Notes: a model not told the origin generated them from the sequence alone. Counted from the stretch's first letter, positions 51,379 to 61,090 are shown. The stretch: DNA of 64,000 nucleotides from Desulfosporosinus nitroreducens (GCF_023897015.1 NZ_JAMHFY010000004.1:124001-188000), one strand, 5' to 3'. Translations and numbers: made by a program.

Positions 51379-53235
51379 TCACCCTTTCAACTCAATCTGA
51401 ACCCCTCTGCTCGGGCAAACTCCGCACCCGGTACAATCCTCATATCGACAGTCGATCGTCTTTGCTTCCTGTAGCGCCCGATGGTGTTCTTCAGCCAAAA
51501 ACTGTTTCGATACGCCACTCCCTATATGCTCCCAAGGCAAGATGTCATCATAATCCATTGCTCGATTAGCGTAAAAACGAGGGTCGATTCCTAACTCTTT
51601 CAATCCCTCCATCCACACATCATATCGGAATTGATCAGACCAACCATCAAAACGACATCCGTGTTTAACTGCCCATTCCAGAAGTGGGGCCAATTTCCGG
51701 TCCCCTTTGGCAAAGACGGCTTCTAAATAACTTGTTGTCACATCATGATAGCTATATTTAAAGCGGCGATCTCTTAATTTCTCTCTCAGATATCTCTGCT
51801 TAAGTTCCACTGAAGAGCCTGCTTCCTGCGGCTCCCATTGAAATGGAGTGTGACTTTTAGGAACAAAGACACTCGTCGAGACCGTCACTGTGATATTTCG
51901 GCGTCCCAGCTTGGTCCCCAGATTAGCAACTTTTTTTGCCAGATCAATGATTCCATCAATGTCTTCCTGAGTCTCCGTAGGTAAACCGACCATAAAGTAG
52001 AGCTTAATGGTGGACCATCCCTTTTTAAAGGCTGCCTCTGCAGCTTCTAAAAGGTTTTGCTCCTCGACTCCCTTGTTAATCACGTTACGCAAGCGTTGTG
52101 AACCAGCTTCCGGGGCAAAGGTCAAGCCGGATTTACGAGCCTTCTGTACGGTTTCTGCTAAATCAACATCAAAAGAGTCTACTCTCAGTGACGGGAGGGA
52201 TACTCCTACCCCTTCTGCTCCATGCTTCTCCATGATGTTATGAATCACAGGCTGTATACAGGTGTAATCCCCGGTGGAAAGTGAGGTGAGAGCGATCTGA
52301 TCATATCCTGTAGCGCGCACCAGCTCCTCTGTTTGTTTGAGCAGAGTTTCCGGAGAACGTTCCCGGACAGGTCGGTAAATCATACCCGCTTGGCAAAAAC
52401 GGCATCCTCGTGAGCAGCCGCGCATCACCTCTAGCATCATGCGATCATGCACAATTTCCAAGTACGGGACGACCGGATTAGTAGGGAAAAACGCTTGATC
52501 TAAATCGGCGACGATGGCCTTTTCCACTAAAGCCGGAACACCCTCATCAGCCACAATCTTCTCAATTCGACCGTCGTCTTTATAAGTTACATGGTAGAAC
52601 TCCGGAACGTATACCCCTTGGACTTGGGCGACTTTCCGTAAAAAGTCTTGCCTAGAAACGGGGTTTTTCTTCTGTTCAGCCACTAGACGAAGCACTTCAG
52701 GCAATTGTTCTTCACTCTCTCCGATAAGGAAAAAGTCAATAAATCCAACCAGAGGTTCGGGGTTATAGGCGCAGGGTCCTCCGGCAATAATCCACGGATC
52801 TTCAGGTCCCCGGTCCTCCACTCGCATCGGAATTCCTGCCATATCCAGCATGTTAAGGATATTCGTATAACTCATTTCATACTGTAGGGTGAATCCAACC
52901 ACATCAAATTCCTTAAGCGGCTGAAAGGATTCGAGAGCATAGAGGGGAATTTCCTTTTCTCGCAACTCTTTTTCCATATCGATCCAAGGGGCAAAAACCC
53001 TTTCACAGAGAAATTCAGGATATGAATTAACCAGGTGGTAGAGGATTCTAGTTCCTAAATGGGACATTCCTACTTCATAGACGTCCGGGAAAGCAAAGAC
53101 CATCTGGACATCGGTTTTATCCCAATCTTTCTTAATCACATTCCATTCAGATCCGATATATCGGCTAGGTTTTAAGACTTTAGGTAAAAAGCGTTCGACC
53201 TGCCGGCGTATCTCAGCCGCAGTATTATTACTCAT
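51379..53235 (-). CDS. TIGR03960 B12-binding radical SAM protein
   Basis: The 618-residue enzyme has an N-terminal cobalamin-binding-like domain, then the radical SAM core with the cluster motif in RGCSRGCRFCQAG (CxxxCxxC), and a C-terminal ferredoxin-like CRYEDCTGCGVCPSRG. This is the typical TIGR03960 layout. Substrate is unknown. AAGGAGG precedes the ATG. It is coupled to the TIGR03936 gene and then rng, a conserved order in Clostridia. Confidence 0.9.
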   Translation of the reverse strand: MSNNTAAEIRRQVERFLPKVLKPSRYIGSEWNVIKKDWDKTDVQMVFAFPDVYEVGMSHLGTRILYHLVNSYPEFLCERVFAPWIDMEKELREKEIPLYALESFQPLKEFDVVGFTLQYEMSYTNILNMLDMAGIPMRVEDRGPEDPWIIAGGPCAYNPEPLVGFIDFFLIGESEEQLPEVLRLVAEQKKNPVSRQDFLRKVAQVQGVYVPEFYHVTYKDDGRIEKIVADEGVPALVEKAIVADLDQAFFPTNPVVPYLEIVHDRMMLEVMRGCSRGCRFCQAGMIYRPVRERSPETLLKQTEELVRATGYDQIALTSLSTGDYTCIQPVIHNIMEKHGAEGVGVSLPSLRVDSFDVDLAETVQKARKSGLTFAPEAGSQRLRNVINKGVEEQNLLEAAEAAFKKGWSTIKLYFMVGLPTETQEDIDGIIDLAKKVANLGTKLGRRNITVTVSTSVFVPKSHTPFQWEPQEAGSSVELKQRYLREKLRDRRFKYSYHDVTTSYLEAVFAKGDRKLAPLLEWAVKHGCRFDGWSDQFRYDVWMEGLKELGIDPRFYANRAMDYDDILPWEHIGSGVSKQFLAEEHHRALQEAKTIDCRYEDCTGCGVCPSRGVQIELKG

Positions 53236-53336
53236 GGGTCAACGAGGCCTCCTTGTATCTATATTGTGAACTTAAATTATATCATATATAAGTTAAATTC
53301 CCTATAATTTCAAGGATTATCCCCGAAAATCGTTGG

Positions 53337-54212
53337 CTAGAGCTTTCCGACGGGAAAACGGATCCCCTCCCGCAGCATTCCTTCAACGATATCTGTCTCG
53401 GTAAGGATTTTCTCCATTCCCGCTTTTTCGTTGGTAAGGGTTACCATGGTATAACGATCCGGGGTGAATTCTTCTACAATCCGCACCAAAGGAGTTTCTC
53501 CCTGAACTGTTAGCCATAGACTGCGCATCAACCCTCTTTTCATTAATTCCTCTTTTTTGCGAGTTAATTGCCTAAGAAAGGTAATATGAGCGGAAGAAAT
53601 TTCTTTGCTCCCTGCAAACCAAAAGAAGCCTCCCAATATGAGATAGAAAAGCGTGCCTTCAGAAAACTTCCCGCTAACTCCTATAATTATTCCATAAAGG
53701 GCAAAGAGAACACCAAGCCATCTTCCTGCCTCAGCTAAAAACTTTGTGGTCCGGACGAATCCGAAGCCTTCGACTAAGAGTGCTCGCACTACCCGCCCAC
53801 CATCCAAGGGCAAAACCGGGATTAAGTTAAAAGCGGCCAACCAAAGGTTATACCGGACAAAGTCTTCCGCCAGTTCCCCCGTCCACACTCCGTTCCAGCG
53901 TAAAGCCTGAGCGCCAAAGAGGAGGACAACGTTAAACGCCGGACCGGCTAAAGCCATAACGCTCTCTTCGAGTTTCCGTCCTTCGAAGAGGCCGTCACAG
54001 TAAGCTGCTCCTCCGAAGGGAAACAGTTCAAGCCCTTCGACTTTAAAACCGTAGGCTTTAGCCACCAAAAGATGGGCTAATTCATGCCCTATTACTAAGG
54101 CAAAGATGAGAAGAGCCTGGGCCGCTAAACCCAGGACTCCATAGAGTAACAATACAACTAGAAATGAGGGATGGATTCGGATGCTCACCCCAGATATTTT
54201 GAAAAGCTCCAT
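53337..54212 (-). CDS. Site-2 (M50) membrane protease, SpoIVFB-like
   Basis: The 291-residue integral membrane protease has the zinc motif HELAH (in VIGHELAHLLVAKAYGF, about residues 43-47) and the third ligand in NLIPVLPLDGGRV, both in membrane helices. The C-terminal 90 residues form a soluble CBS-like domain. SpoIVFB cleaves pro-sigma-K during sporulation. The adjacent upstream gene encodes a SpoIVFA-like partner, which supports this assignment. GGGGAG precedes the ATG. Confidence 0.87.
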   Translation of the reverse strand: MELFKISGVSIRIHPSFLVVLLLYGVLGLAAQALLIFALVIGHELAHLLVAKAYGFKVEGLELFPFGGAAYCDGLFEGRKLEESVMALAGPAFNVVLLFGAQALRWNGVWTGELAEDFVRYNLWLAAFNLIPVLPLDGGRVVRALLVEGFGFVRTTKFLAEAGRWLGVLFALYGIIIGVSGKFSEGTLFYLILGGFFWFAGSKEISSAHITFLRQLTRKKEELMKRGLMRSLWLTVQGETPLVRIVEEFTPDRYTMVTLTNEKAGMEKILTETDIVEGMLREGIRFPVGKL

Positions 54213-54354
54213 TTTCTCGCACTCCCCCCTAGAACTGTGTCAATAAGCTAAGATCATTCATAAAGCTAACCATAACTATACTTCGCCTTAAAGCAAAAAG
54301 TGAACTCGTTCAACCAAAGTTGGGAGTCTCATGATTGGATAAATGATGCTCCCT

Positions 54355-55122
54355 CTAATTCTTCGATTCAGGAGGTACGAGATAGGGGATTGGATTAACT
54401 GGTTGATTATTTTTTCTCAATTCAAAATGAAGCCACGGTTTTTTGAGAGGGGCGGAAAGACCAACAGTTCCTACGAGCTGTCCCTTCTCAATTCGTTGAC
54501 CTTTCTCAACCTTTATTTCGCCGAGATTCCCAAGCACCGTGGTCCACCCATCTCCAAAATCAATTTTAACCATCTTACCCAACTGAGGATCTTCCCCGAC
54601 TATAGTTACAACCCCACTGGCAGGCGTAACCACAGGAATTCCCAAGGCACTTCCCACGTCAAGACCTTGATGGACTGAGTCATCACTTCCCACGTCTCCA
54701 AAGCCGGCCATGACCGGTCCGGAAATGGGAGGTAAGAATTTCCCTTTCATCTTGAGATCGACTGGGACACTTTCACTGGGCATCCCCCCCAAGGATAATG
54801 CTTCTTTCGCCATATTATTGAGAGCTGTGTAATAATTCCCTGAACCCATAGCACCCCGATAGATAGAATGGACGGCTGAGGAAACTTGATCCGAACTGTT
54901 GGCACTAAAAAATACCATTAGGAACATCATGGCAGCTAAGAGGGTTCGCTTCTGTGTACCATTCCAATGGTTCAGGAAGTTTCCCCACCCTTTCTTGACA
55001 GGATTTCGATGACGATTGTATTGGTTATAGCGCGGCGTCGATTTACCCCGCCCCTGTTCTTTGCCAACTTCCTGGATCGCCCGTTCCCATTCCCAATCAT
55101 CCCAACGTTCAAAAGGATTCAT
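54355..55122 (-). CDS. M23 peptidase, SpoIVFA-like
   Basis: The 255-residue protein has a Trp/Arg/Lys-rich cytoplasmic start, one membrane helix (about residues 60-77) and an outside LytM/M23 domain with HQGLDVGSA (HxGxD), the G-x-V turn line and LHFELRKN (HxE-like). In SpoIVFA this fold has lost activity and regulates SpoIVFB. Here HxGxD and the late His are kept, so peptidase activity is possible. ATG 55122 follows AAGGGGG; the frame upstream runs through repeat DNA and is not coding. Confidence 0.83.
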   Translation of the reverse strand: MNPFERWDDWEWERAIQEVGKEQGRGKSTPRYNQYNRHRNPVKKGWGNFLNHWNGTQKRTLLAAMMFLMVFFSANSSDQVSSAVHSIYRGAMGSGNYYTALNNMAKEALSLGGMPSESVPVDLKMKGKFLPPISGPVMAGFGDVGSDDSVHQGLDVGSALGIPVVTPASGVVTIVGEDPQLGKMVKIDFGDGWTTVLGNLGEIKVEKGQRIEKGQLVGTVGLSAPLKKPWLHFELRKNNQPVNPIPYLVPPESKN

Positions 55123-55137
55123 CCGCTTAACCCCCTT

Positions 55138-55205
55138 CTCGAGGTTCGAAGTTCGAGGCTCGATGTTCGAATTGTGATTTCGATTCTCAATTCTCGTGCC
55201 TCGTG
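55138..55205. repeat. GAGGTTCGA-type array, before spoIVFA
   Basis: Repeated 7-8 base words (GAGGTTCGA, AAGTTCGAG, GCTCGATGTTCG) are followed by TTCGATTCTCAATTCTCGTG and GCCTCGTGCCTC. It is one of at least seven arrays in 55-64 kb. Confidence 0.75.
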
Positions 55206-55255
55206 CCTCAAATATGGCTCGTACACTCATTAATAGTCTATGAAATAGGCAAAAA

Positions 55256-55282
55256 AAATAGAACTGCGATGCAGTCCTATTT
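55256..55282 (-). terminator. Terminator of the rodA transcript
   Basis: On the minus strand AAATAGGACTGC, CATC-type loop, GCAGTTCTATTT, then eight T. A strong intrinsic terminator placed beyond the repeat arrays that follow rodA. Confidence 0.85.
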
Positions 55283-55350
55283 CGAGGCTCGATGTTCGAG
55301 GTTCGAGGCTCGAGGCTCGATGTTCGAATTGTGATTTCGATTCTGCGAAT
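55281..55350. repeat. GAGGTTCGA-type array with hairpin
   Basis: About six copies of (GAGG)CTCGA/TTCGA words are followed by ATTTCGATTCTGCGAATCGA, which can form a hairpin (TTCGATTC/GAATCGAA). The same hairpin follows words of this type at 61040 and 63868. Confidence 0.8.
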
Positions 55351-55429
55351 CGAAGAACGGAATTGACTTTAGCTTGAACTTAAGCTTAAACTAAGACCTT
55401 AAACTAGGCTAAGGCTTTAAATACTTTGC

Positions 55430-55528
55430 GAACTTTGTTCGCTTCCAGTTCGAACCTCGTACCTCGCACCTCGTACCTCGCACCTCGCACCTCGCACCTC
55501 GTACCTCGCACCTCGCACACTACCTCGA
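55430..55528. repeat. Array of seven-base CTCGTAC/CTCGCAC units
   Basis: A GCGAACTTTGTTCGC hairpin is followed by about eleven tandem seven-base units (ACCTCGT/ACCTCGC), ending at the rodA stop codon. It is the longest and most regular array. Confidence 0.8.
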
Positions 55529-56689
55529 TTAAAACATCAACCTTCGGTGTCTTAAGTTTACACTTAGTAATAACCCGATTGCGGCCATATTTGACCACAT
55601 GGCACTGCCTCCGGCACTGATGAGAGGGAGGGGAATTCCTGTGACCGGCATGATTCCTGAGGTCATACCGACATTGACTAGAATATGAAACGTAAACATC
55701 GAAATAACACCCGTACCAATCAACATTCCGTACATATCACGAGCTCTCAAGGTAATATAGATGCTGCGCAAAAGAAAAATCAGAAAGAGGAACAGTAAGG
55801 TGATGGTTCCGATAAAGCCGAACTCTTCTCCTACCACAGAAAAAACGAAGTCTGTGTGGTGCTCCGGCAGAAAGTTCAACTGGCCCTGGGTTCCCATGCG
55901 ATATCCTTTTCCCCATAATCCGCCCGACCCTATAGCCCAGAGAGATTGTAGAATGTGCCATCCGTCTCCCGACTGATCTGATGCCGGATCCATGAAGATA
56001 ACCAGACGATTCAACTGATATTCCTGCAGAGGAAGGGGGAGCCCTTGAGCCCATTGTAACCACCCCGGCAGGTTCGTGGAGAAGTGGAGCCAAAGTGCTA
56101 TCCCTACTACGACGGCCCCCCCCAATAACAAGCCTCCAAATTTCTTCGGGTTAGCTCCGGCAACGAACATCATACCAATAAATATGGCCACGAAAACTAA
56201 GGTCGTTCCTAAATCCGGTTGTTTAAAGATGAGGAGCATTGGGAATACCATAAACAAAAACGGCGCAATAAAATCCTTAATATTATTAAGTTTTCCTTTG
56301 CGTTCGGCTAAAAAATCTGCGAAGGTAATGATGATAAAAATCTTGGCAAACTCTGAGGGTTGTATTCCAATGGTTGGAGTAAAATAAATCCAGCGGGTGG
56401 CACCTTTAGCTGTGTCTCCAAAAAAAATGACAATTAGGAGCAACACCAAATTAAAGCCATAAATCCACCATCGAAAATGTTGCCATTTCTGATAATCGAT
56501 GACGGCAATAACCAATGCAATCACGGTCCCTGTCAGAATCCAGACGGTTTGGGTCTCAACATAGTGAAAGGGATCTGATTTAATGACGTTAATTGAAGCA
56601 GTACTCAAGATCACGAGACTGGCTGCTAATAATAACAAAGTAAATAGAATGAATAACAAGTCTAGGTTTCTTAATGCTCGTTTATCCAC
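55529..56689 (-). CDS. rodA: Rod-shape SEDS glycosyltransferase RodA
   Basis: The 386-residue protein has 10 membrane helices of the SEDS family. Key lines are GIQPSEFAKIFIIITFADFL, KQPDLGTTLV, and the glycan polymerase loop with the catalytic Asp-type region before HHTDFVFSVVGEEFGFIG, ending with GMTSGIMPVTGIPLPLISAG. It polymerises lipid II with PBP2 during elongation. GTG 56689 lies after AAGGGG at 9-10 bases. It is placed after minCDE rather than next to mrdA. Its last codons directly adjoin the seven-base repeat array. Confidence 0.9.
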   Translation of the reverse strand: MDKRALRNLDLLFILFTLLLLAASLVILSTASINVIKSDPFHYVETQTVWILTGTVIALVIAVIDYQKWQHFRWWIYGFNLVLLLIVIFFGDTAKGATRWIYFTPTIGIQPSEFAKIFIIITFADFLAERKGKLNNIKDFIAPFLFMVFPMLLIFKQPDLGTTLVFVAIFIGMMFVAGANPKKFGGLLLGGAVVVGIALWLHFSTNLPGWLQWAQGLPLPLQEYQLNRLVIFMDPASDQSGDGWHILQSLWAIGSGGLWGKGYRMGTQGQLNFLPEHHTDFVFSVVGEEFGFIGTITLLFLFLIFLLRSIYITLRARDMYGMLIGTGVISMFTFHILVNVGMTSGIMPVTGIPLPLISAGGSAMWSNMAAIGLLLSVNLRHRRLMF

Positions 56690-56754
56690 GTGATAAATTC
56701 CCCTTAGATTATTTGCTGAATACTTGTTTGATCATTATACCATAACTAACGCGA

Positions 56755-56775
56755 TGTTCGAAGTTCGAGATTCCT
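56755..56775. repeat. Short GAGGTTCGA-type remnant
   Basis: GATGTTCGAAGTTCGAGATT: two to three words of the array family in the rodA leader. Confidence 0.6.
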
Positions 56776-56801
56776 TTAACCAACAGCAACCCACACCAAG
56801 C

Positions 56802-56834
56802 AAAATGGCATGACAACAAGTGTCATGCCATTTT
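56802..56834 (-). terminator. Terminator after minE
   Basis: AAAATGGCATGACA pairs perfectly with TGTCATGCCATTTT around 5 bases, 30 bp after the minE stop. It separates minCDE from rodA. Confidence 0.85.
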
Positions 56835-56863
56835 CTAACAGAATCCAACTCAGATCCATAATT

Positions 56864-57151
56864 CTATTCAGCTAATCCCTTGGTTGCATAATCCCGCTTC
56901 ATTTTCACGACTGGAATGTTGGCAACTAACGCCACTTCCCGATCATCTTGACAGAGATTAAACTCGAGTGCAGCTTCGTCAATTTCCATGTAGTTTGAGA
57001 TAACTTTAACTAAATCTTCCCTTAATTTGTTGAGCATGGCAGGCGAGATGCTGGCACGGTCATGCACTAAGACGAGCCGCAGACGTTCTTTTGCCACCGT
57101 CTTGCTCGAGGCGCTTTCCCTGCCTAGCATTCGGCTGATAAATTCTAACAA
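56864..57151 (-). CDS. minE: Division-site topological factor MinE
   Basis: The 95-residue protein starts with a membrane-targeting helix (MLEFISRMLGRE) and the MinD-contact region KERLRLVLVHDRASISP, then the dimerising beta domain. It releases MinD from the membrane by stimulating its ATPase. TTG 57151 is chosen because GAGGAGG is at 8-base spacing; an upstream TTG is too close. minE in this setting implies an oscillating Min system rather than the DivIVA/MinJ type. Confidence 0.9.
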   Translation of the reverse strand: MLEFISRMLGRESASSKTVAKERLRLVLVHDRASISPAMLNKLREDLVKVISNYMEIDEAALEFNLCQDDREVALVANIPVVKMKRDYATKGLAE

Positions 57152-57180
57152 GGACAATTCCTCCTCTCAGTACCGAACGG

Positions 57181-57975
57181 TCAACGTAATCCGATGAGTC
57201 TCTTGAGTCTATCCATAATTCCTTTGGGTACCTCAAGGTTCATCAGTGGGATATCTTCCCCTTCAATTCTCTTTGTAATCCGCCGGTATGCTTCTCCAGC
57301 TTTTGATCCCATATCCATTACTGCCGGCTCACCACGGTTCGTAGAAACCACGATGCTCTCGTCTTCTGGAACCACACCAATGAGCTCGATAGCTAAAATA
57401 TCTAAAATATCGGAGATATCCATCATATCTCCACGTTTCACCATATCAGGGCGCAGACGGTTAATGATCAATTTTGGATTTCTCAGCTCCGCAGCTTCCA
57501 ATAGGCCAATAATTCGGTCTGCGTCGCGGACTGCACTGACTTCAGGAGTGCAAACGACAACCGCTCGATCTGCACCGGCAATCGCATTGCGGAATCCTTG
57601 CTCAATTCCTGCCGGACAGTCAATAATTGCATAATCAAATTCTGCCTTAAGCTCCTCAGCTAACGTTTTCATCTGTTCAGGGTTAACGGCTGTTTTATCC
57701 TTTGTTTGTGCAGCTGGAAGCAAAAAGAGATTTGGAAAACGTTTATCTTTGATAAGCGCTTGTTTCAAGCGGCAATTTCCACTCGTTACATCCACTAGAT
57801 CGTAAACAATACGATTTTCTAAACCCAAAACGACATCAAGGTTACGCAAACCGATATCTGTATCGACAAGAACGACTTTATGACCATTACTGGCTAATCC
57901 TGTGCCAATATTTGCAGATGTCGTCGTCTTGCCTACGCCCCCTTTTCCAGAAGTTACTACGATTACCTCACCCAT
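57181..57975 (-). CDS. minD: Septum-site ATPase MinD
   Basis: The 264-residue deviant Walker ATPase has TSGKGGVGKTT (residues 8-18), the switch VDTDIGLRNLDVVLGLE, DCPAGIEQGF and a C-terminal amphipathic membrane helix (GIMDRLKRLIGL). It dimerises with ATP on the membrane and recruits MinC and MinE. It lies 29 bp before minE. Confidence 0.95.
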   Translation of the reverse strand: MGEVIVVTSGKGGVGKTTTSANIGTGLASNGHKVVLVDTDIGLRNLDVVLGLENRIVYDLVDVTSGNCRLKQALIKDKRFPNLFLLPAAQTKDKTAVNPEQMKTLAEELKAEFDYAIIDCPAGIEQGFRNAIAGADRAVVVCTPEVSAVRDADRIIGLLEAAELRNPKLIINRLRPDMVKRGDMMDISDILDILAIELIGVVPEDESIVVSTNRGEPAVMDMGSKAGEAYRRITKRIEGEDIPLMNLEVPKGIMDRLKRLIGLR

Positions 57976-58012
57976 AGTTAGACCTGCCTTTCCCTATAGA
58001 CTTATTCTCTCA

Positions 58013-58717
58013 TTAACGGGCCTTGCTGCGCCAGCCACTCATTCCGGCCGCTTCAACCATCAATTGATCATCTTTGATCCTAGCTATCTCCGGACCTCGT
58101 CCATCCGTTCCATCATCCGGTGCCCTAGTCACCAAATCTGCAATTCGTAATTGAGTAGGTGCCAAATGATAGGCGCTTACTGAGGCCTTCCGATCACCCG
58201 TCGCTCCAGCATGGGCAACTCCTCTAAGGGAACCTAGAACGACAATGTTACCGGTCGCTATAATTTCCGCACCCGGGTTAACATCACCCAGCACAACAAC
58301 ATGCCCCTCATACTGCACACTATTTCCAGAACGAAGTGTGCGTTCCATAAAGAGACAGTGTCCTTCCAACATTCCTTCCTCCCCGCGTGCATCTTTTCCC
58401 TCCGGTACATAGGACCTAGCTTTAGGAAGGTAGACTTCGTCCGGGGTCATCCATCCAGCAAGTTCCAATCCGTTCTGTTTCAAAACGGTTGTCAAACTAG
58501 CGTGTTCATCCTCGGAAAACTCTCTTTTCCCAGCATAGCACCGGACGGTTGCGCCCTGGAGGAATTGGTCAGAGTTCTTCATAAGGTTATCGAGTTCATT
58601 CATTAGCAATTCAAAGTCCGCAGCCGGATCCAAGTATAACACCAATCCGTCGCGGGTGCCCTTTAGTGCCACATGTTCTGTCCGTGTCAACCTGCACAAT
58701 CCCCCATTGCTTGTCAT
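58013..58717 (-). CDS. minC: Septum-site inhibitor MinC
   Basis: The 234-residue protein has an N-terminal FtsZ-binding domain (ALKGTRDGLVLYLDPAADFE) and a C-terminal beta-helix that dimerises and binds MinD (RTLRSGNSVQYEGHVVVLGD, VNPGAEIIATGNIVVLGSLR, GVAHAGA). It blocks FtsZ rings away from mid-cell. The ribosome binding site is weak. It is the first gene of minCDE, after the terminator of the mre-mrdA operon. Confidence 0.9.
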   Translation of the reverse strand: MTSNGGLCRLTRTEHVALKGTRDGLVLYLDPAADFELLMNELDNLMKNSDQFLQGATVRCYAGKREFSEDEHASLTTVLKQNGLELAGWMTPDEVYLPKARSYVPEGKDARGEEGMLEGHCLFMERTLRSGNSVQYEGHVVVLGDVNPGAEIIATGNIVVLGSLRGVAHAGATGDRKASVSAYHLAPTQLRIADLVTRAPDDGTDGRGPEIARIKDDQLMVEAAGMSGWRSKAR

Positions 58718-58865
58718 AGATTCTACCAGTGATAAAGTATATTATTTCGGGTGGCATAAGTGCAACTAGCAGACGCCTTCGCAAAACTCGACGCCAGCTA
58801 AGTGTTCTATAAATGCACTCCTATAAATTCTACAAGCCTGTCCAAATTCCCTTTATCCAAATAAA

Positions 58866-58893
58866 AAAAACGAGGATAAATTTCCTCGTTTTT
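58866..58893 (-). terminator. Terminator of the mreBCD-mrdA operon
   Basis: AAAAACGAGGA pairs with TCCTCGTTTTT around 6 bases; on the minus strand it is followed by more T. It overlaps the last base of the mrdA stop codon. Confidence 0.85.
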
Positions 58894-61013
58894 CAGCCTC
58901 CATTCGTGTTCTTCCAACCAAAATATTCCATAAAAGCCGCCTTGGCGACGTAACCTGCTGTTTCTCCGCCGTGTCCTCCAAATTCAACGACCCCTGCGAA
59001 GGCAATCTGTGGATTATCATAAGGAGCAAAGGCGACAAAGACCCCGTTGTATATTTCTCCGGAGATCGTATCTTTAGATCCGATCTGGGCTGTTCCTGTT
59101 TTACCTCCGCCTGTGAATTCCGGTACATCTGCGAAGAGCCAGTTGGCAGTTCCCTCTCCAGTCGTTACAGCACGCATCGCCTGTTTGACCTGATCTAAGA
59201 CTTCAGGAGAAACCGAGACGGTATTGAGAACCTTAGGTTCATATTGTTGAACTGTCTCCCCTGTAATCGGATCCAAGAGTTTCTCCACTACAAAGGGGCG
59301 ATAATGCTTGCCTCCATTTACTATCGTTGCCACATAGTTCGCTAATTGCAAGGGAGTGTAGGCGTTATACCCTTGACCGATAGAATTGTTGTAACTGTCA
59401 TAGCCTTGCCATTCAAGAGGTTCCAAAGTTCGCAGTTTATACAAATCATTAATCTTTTTAATTTCGGTATCTTTCTCTTTTTGCACTAGCTGTCTGTTTG
59501 TCTCGTCCGTAGCCCGCTCCAGTTTGGGAGCGTAATCACTCTCAATCTTCGCAAGTGCTTCATCACGCGACTTAAGCGCATTTTCGTTGATATTTGTAAA
59601 ATAGGTTTTCTTCCATTCGGCTGAAGGTGAAATTCCTTTAGCTTCGCCGGGCAAATCAATTCCGCTTTCAATACCCAGACCAAATTCGCGGGCGATCTGT
59701 CCGATCATTTCTGGATTAGAATCAAAAACTCGACGACCCATGATTTCAAAGTAAATATTTGAGGATTTAGCCATCGCTCGATAAAGGTTGACAAGTCCGA
59801 AGTAATTGCCGCCCCATTCCTCAATCCCTTGTTGCTGAGCACCACGCCCCCCTAATGAGGTAAGTCTGTCATCAATCTGCTCATACGGCGTAGTTAGTTT
59901 CAGTTGCAAAGCCGACATAGCTGTCACCATCTTAAAGGTGGATCCTGGTGGATATAAACCGGTCAACGCCCGATTTAGGGAAGCTGCTTCGGAGGCGCGT
60001 TTTGGATCTTGGGGCCAATACTTATCGGCCATTTGTTCGGATATGATGCCGATCAAGTCATTCGGATCCATTGCCGGACGAGAAGTCATGGCTAGGATCT
60101 TACCGGTATTAACATCCATTACGACAGCTGCTCCGGCATGGGCAGCTGGGTTTTTCTTTTGAATATCCAGTATAACTTGATCAAGGGTATCATCCACGGT
60201 CTTTTGCAGGTCTGCATCAAGGGTCAGTTGAACTGTCTTTCCCGCTTTCGCATCTTGGATGATCTGTTTAGAAACGGGACGGGCGTTATTATCAACTTCA
60301 ACTTGTTGAACCCCTTCCTTCCCTCGCAGCCAAAAGTCATAGGATTTTTCAACCCCCATTTTGCCGACCAGGTCCCCCTGTGCGTACTCAAAACCGGCCT
60401 CTTGAGCATCTGTGTTTTTATTAAACTGAGTAATTTCCGGATCCGAAATTTCTCGAACATACCCTAAGAGTTGACCAAGTAAGTTTGTTTCGGGGTACGA
60501 ACGAACGGGAATTGCATCCACACTTACGCCGGGGAGCTCTTCCTGGTGTTCGGCAATAACAGCCTGGAGCTCGGGAGAAATCTCATCGAGAATAATGACC
60601 GGGCGATAGCGTTCCCATTGGTGATTCTGAATATTGGCGAAAATATCTTCAGCAATTGACTCGACCGTTTGGTTGGCATTCGGCCATTCCGGCTGGACGT
60701 AAACTGCTAATCGTTGGACAACATCTTTCCACGCATTGCCTTTTGCCTGTTGCAAATCCATCCAATTTAAGTGGACAACGAACTCAGGAACACTCGTTAC
60801 CAAAAGCTTACCATTTCTGTCCACAATATCTCCCCTTGTAGGAGGCACCTTGACCAACTTCATGACGTTTCCTTTGGCCATGGCAGAATAATATGAACCT
60901 TGGGCAATCTGTAAGCGCCATAAGTTAAAGCTTAGAATTAAAAAAATAAGAACAACTACGGCGCTCAAGCCCCAGATTCGATAGGTATAGGGTTTTCGTT
61001 CTCTATCATCCAT
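58893..61013 (-). CDS. mrdA: Penicillin-binding protein 2, elongation transpeptidase
   Basis: The 706-residue class B PBP has one membrane helix (12-34), a pedestal domain (PTRGDIVDRNGKLLVTS onwards) and a transpeptidase domain with the active Ser in PPGSTFKM, SSN in AKSSNIYF and KTG in GGKTGTAQIG. It crosslinks side-wall peptidoglycan together with RodA and MreBCD. AGGGAGGAG precedes the ATG. It is the last gene of the mre operon. Confidence 0.93.
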   Translation of the reverse strand: MDDRERKPYTYRIWGLSAVVVLIFLILSFNLWRLQIAQGSYYSAMAKGNVMKLVKVPPTRGDIVDRNGKLLVTSVPEFVVHLNWMDLQQAKGNAWKDVVQRLAVYVQPEWPNANQTVESIAEDIFANIQNHQWERYRPVIILDEISPELQAVIAEHQEELPGVSVDAIPVRSYPETNLLGQLLGYVREISDPEITQFNKNTDAQEAGFEYAQGDLVGKMGVEKSYDFWLRGKEGVQQVEVDNNARPVSKQIIQDAKAGKTVQLTLDADLQKTVDDTLDQVILDIQKKNPAAHAGAAVVMDVNTGKILAMTSRPAMDPNDLIGIISEQMADKYWPQDPKRASEAASLNRALTGLYPPGSTFKMVTAMSALQLKLTTPYEQIDDRLTSLGGRGAQQQGIEEWGGNYFGLVNLYRAMAKSSNIYFEIMGRRVFDSNPEMIGQIAREFGLGIESGIDLPGEAKGISPSAEWKKTYFTNINENALKSRDEALAKIESDYAPKLERATDETNRQLVQKEKDTEIKKINDLYKLRTLEPLEWQGYDSYNNSIGQGYNAYTPLQLANYVATIVNGGKHYRPFVVEKLLDPITGETVQQYEPKVLNTVSVSPEVLDQVKQAMRAVTTGEGTANWLFADVPEFTGGGKTGTAQIGSKDTISGEIYNGVFVAFAPYDNPQIAFAGVVEFGGHGGETAGYVAKAAFMEYFGWKNTNGG

Positions 61014-61039
61014 TCAAAAAAACTCCTCCCTTTATCGAT

Positions 61040-61090
61040 ATTCGTGGTTCGAGTTGTGAATTCGATTCTACGAATCGAAGAATCGGAATA
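61040..61090. repeat. GAGGTTCGA-type word with hairpin
   Basis: GTGGTTCGAGTTGTGAATTC and GATTCTACGAATCGAAGAAT form the word and hairpin module also seen at 55281 and 63868, in the mreD-mrdA gap. Confidence 0.75.

Noticed and set aside
55430-55528. CRISPR array
   Set aside because: The units are only seven bases long and contiguous, with no spacers and no cas genes.
55404-55620. Open frames on both strands over the seven-base arrays
   Set aside because: They are low-complexity translations of tandem repeats, with no ribosome binding site.
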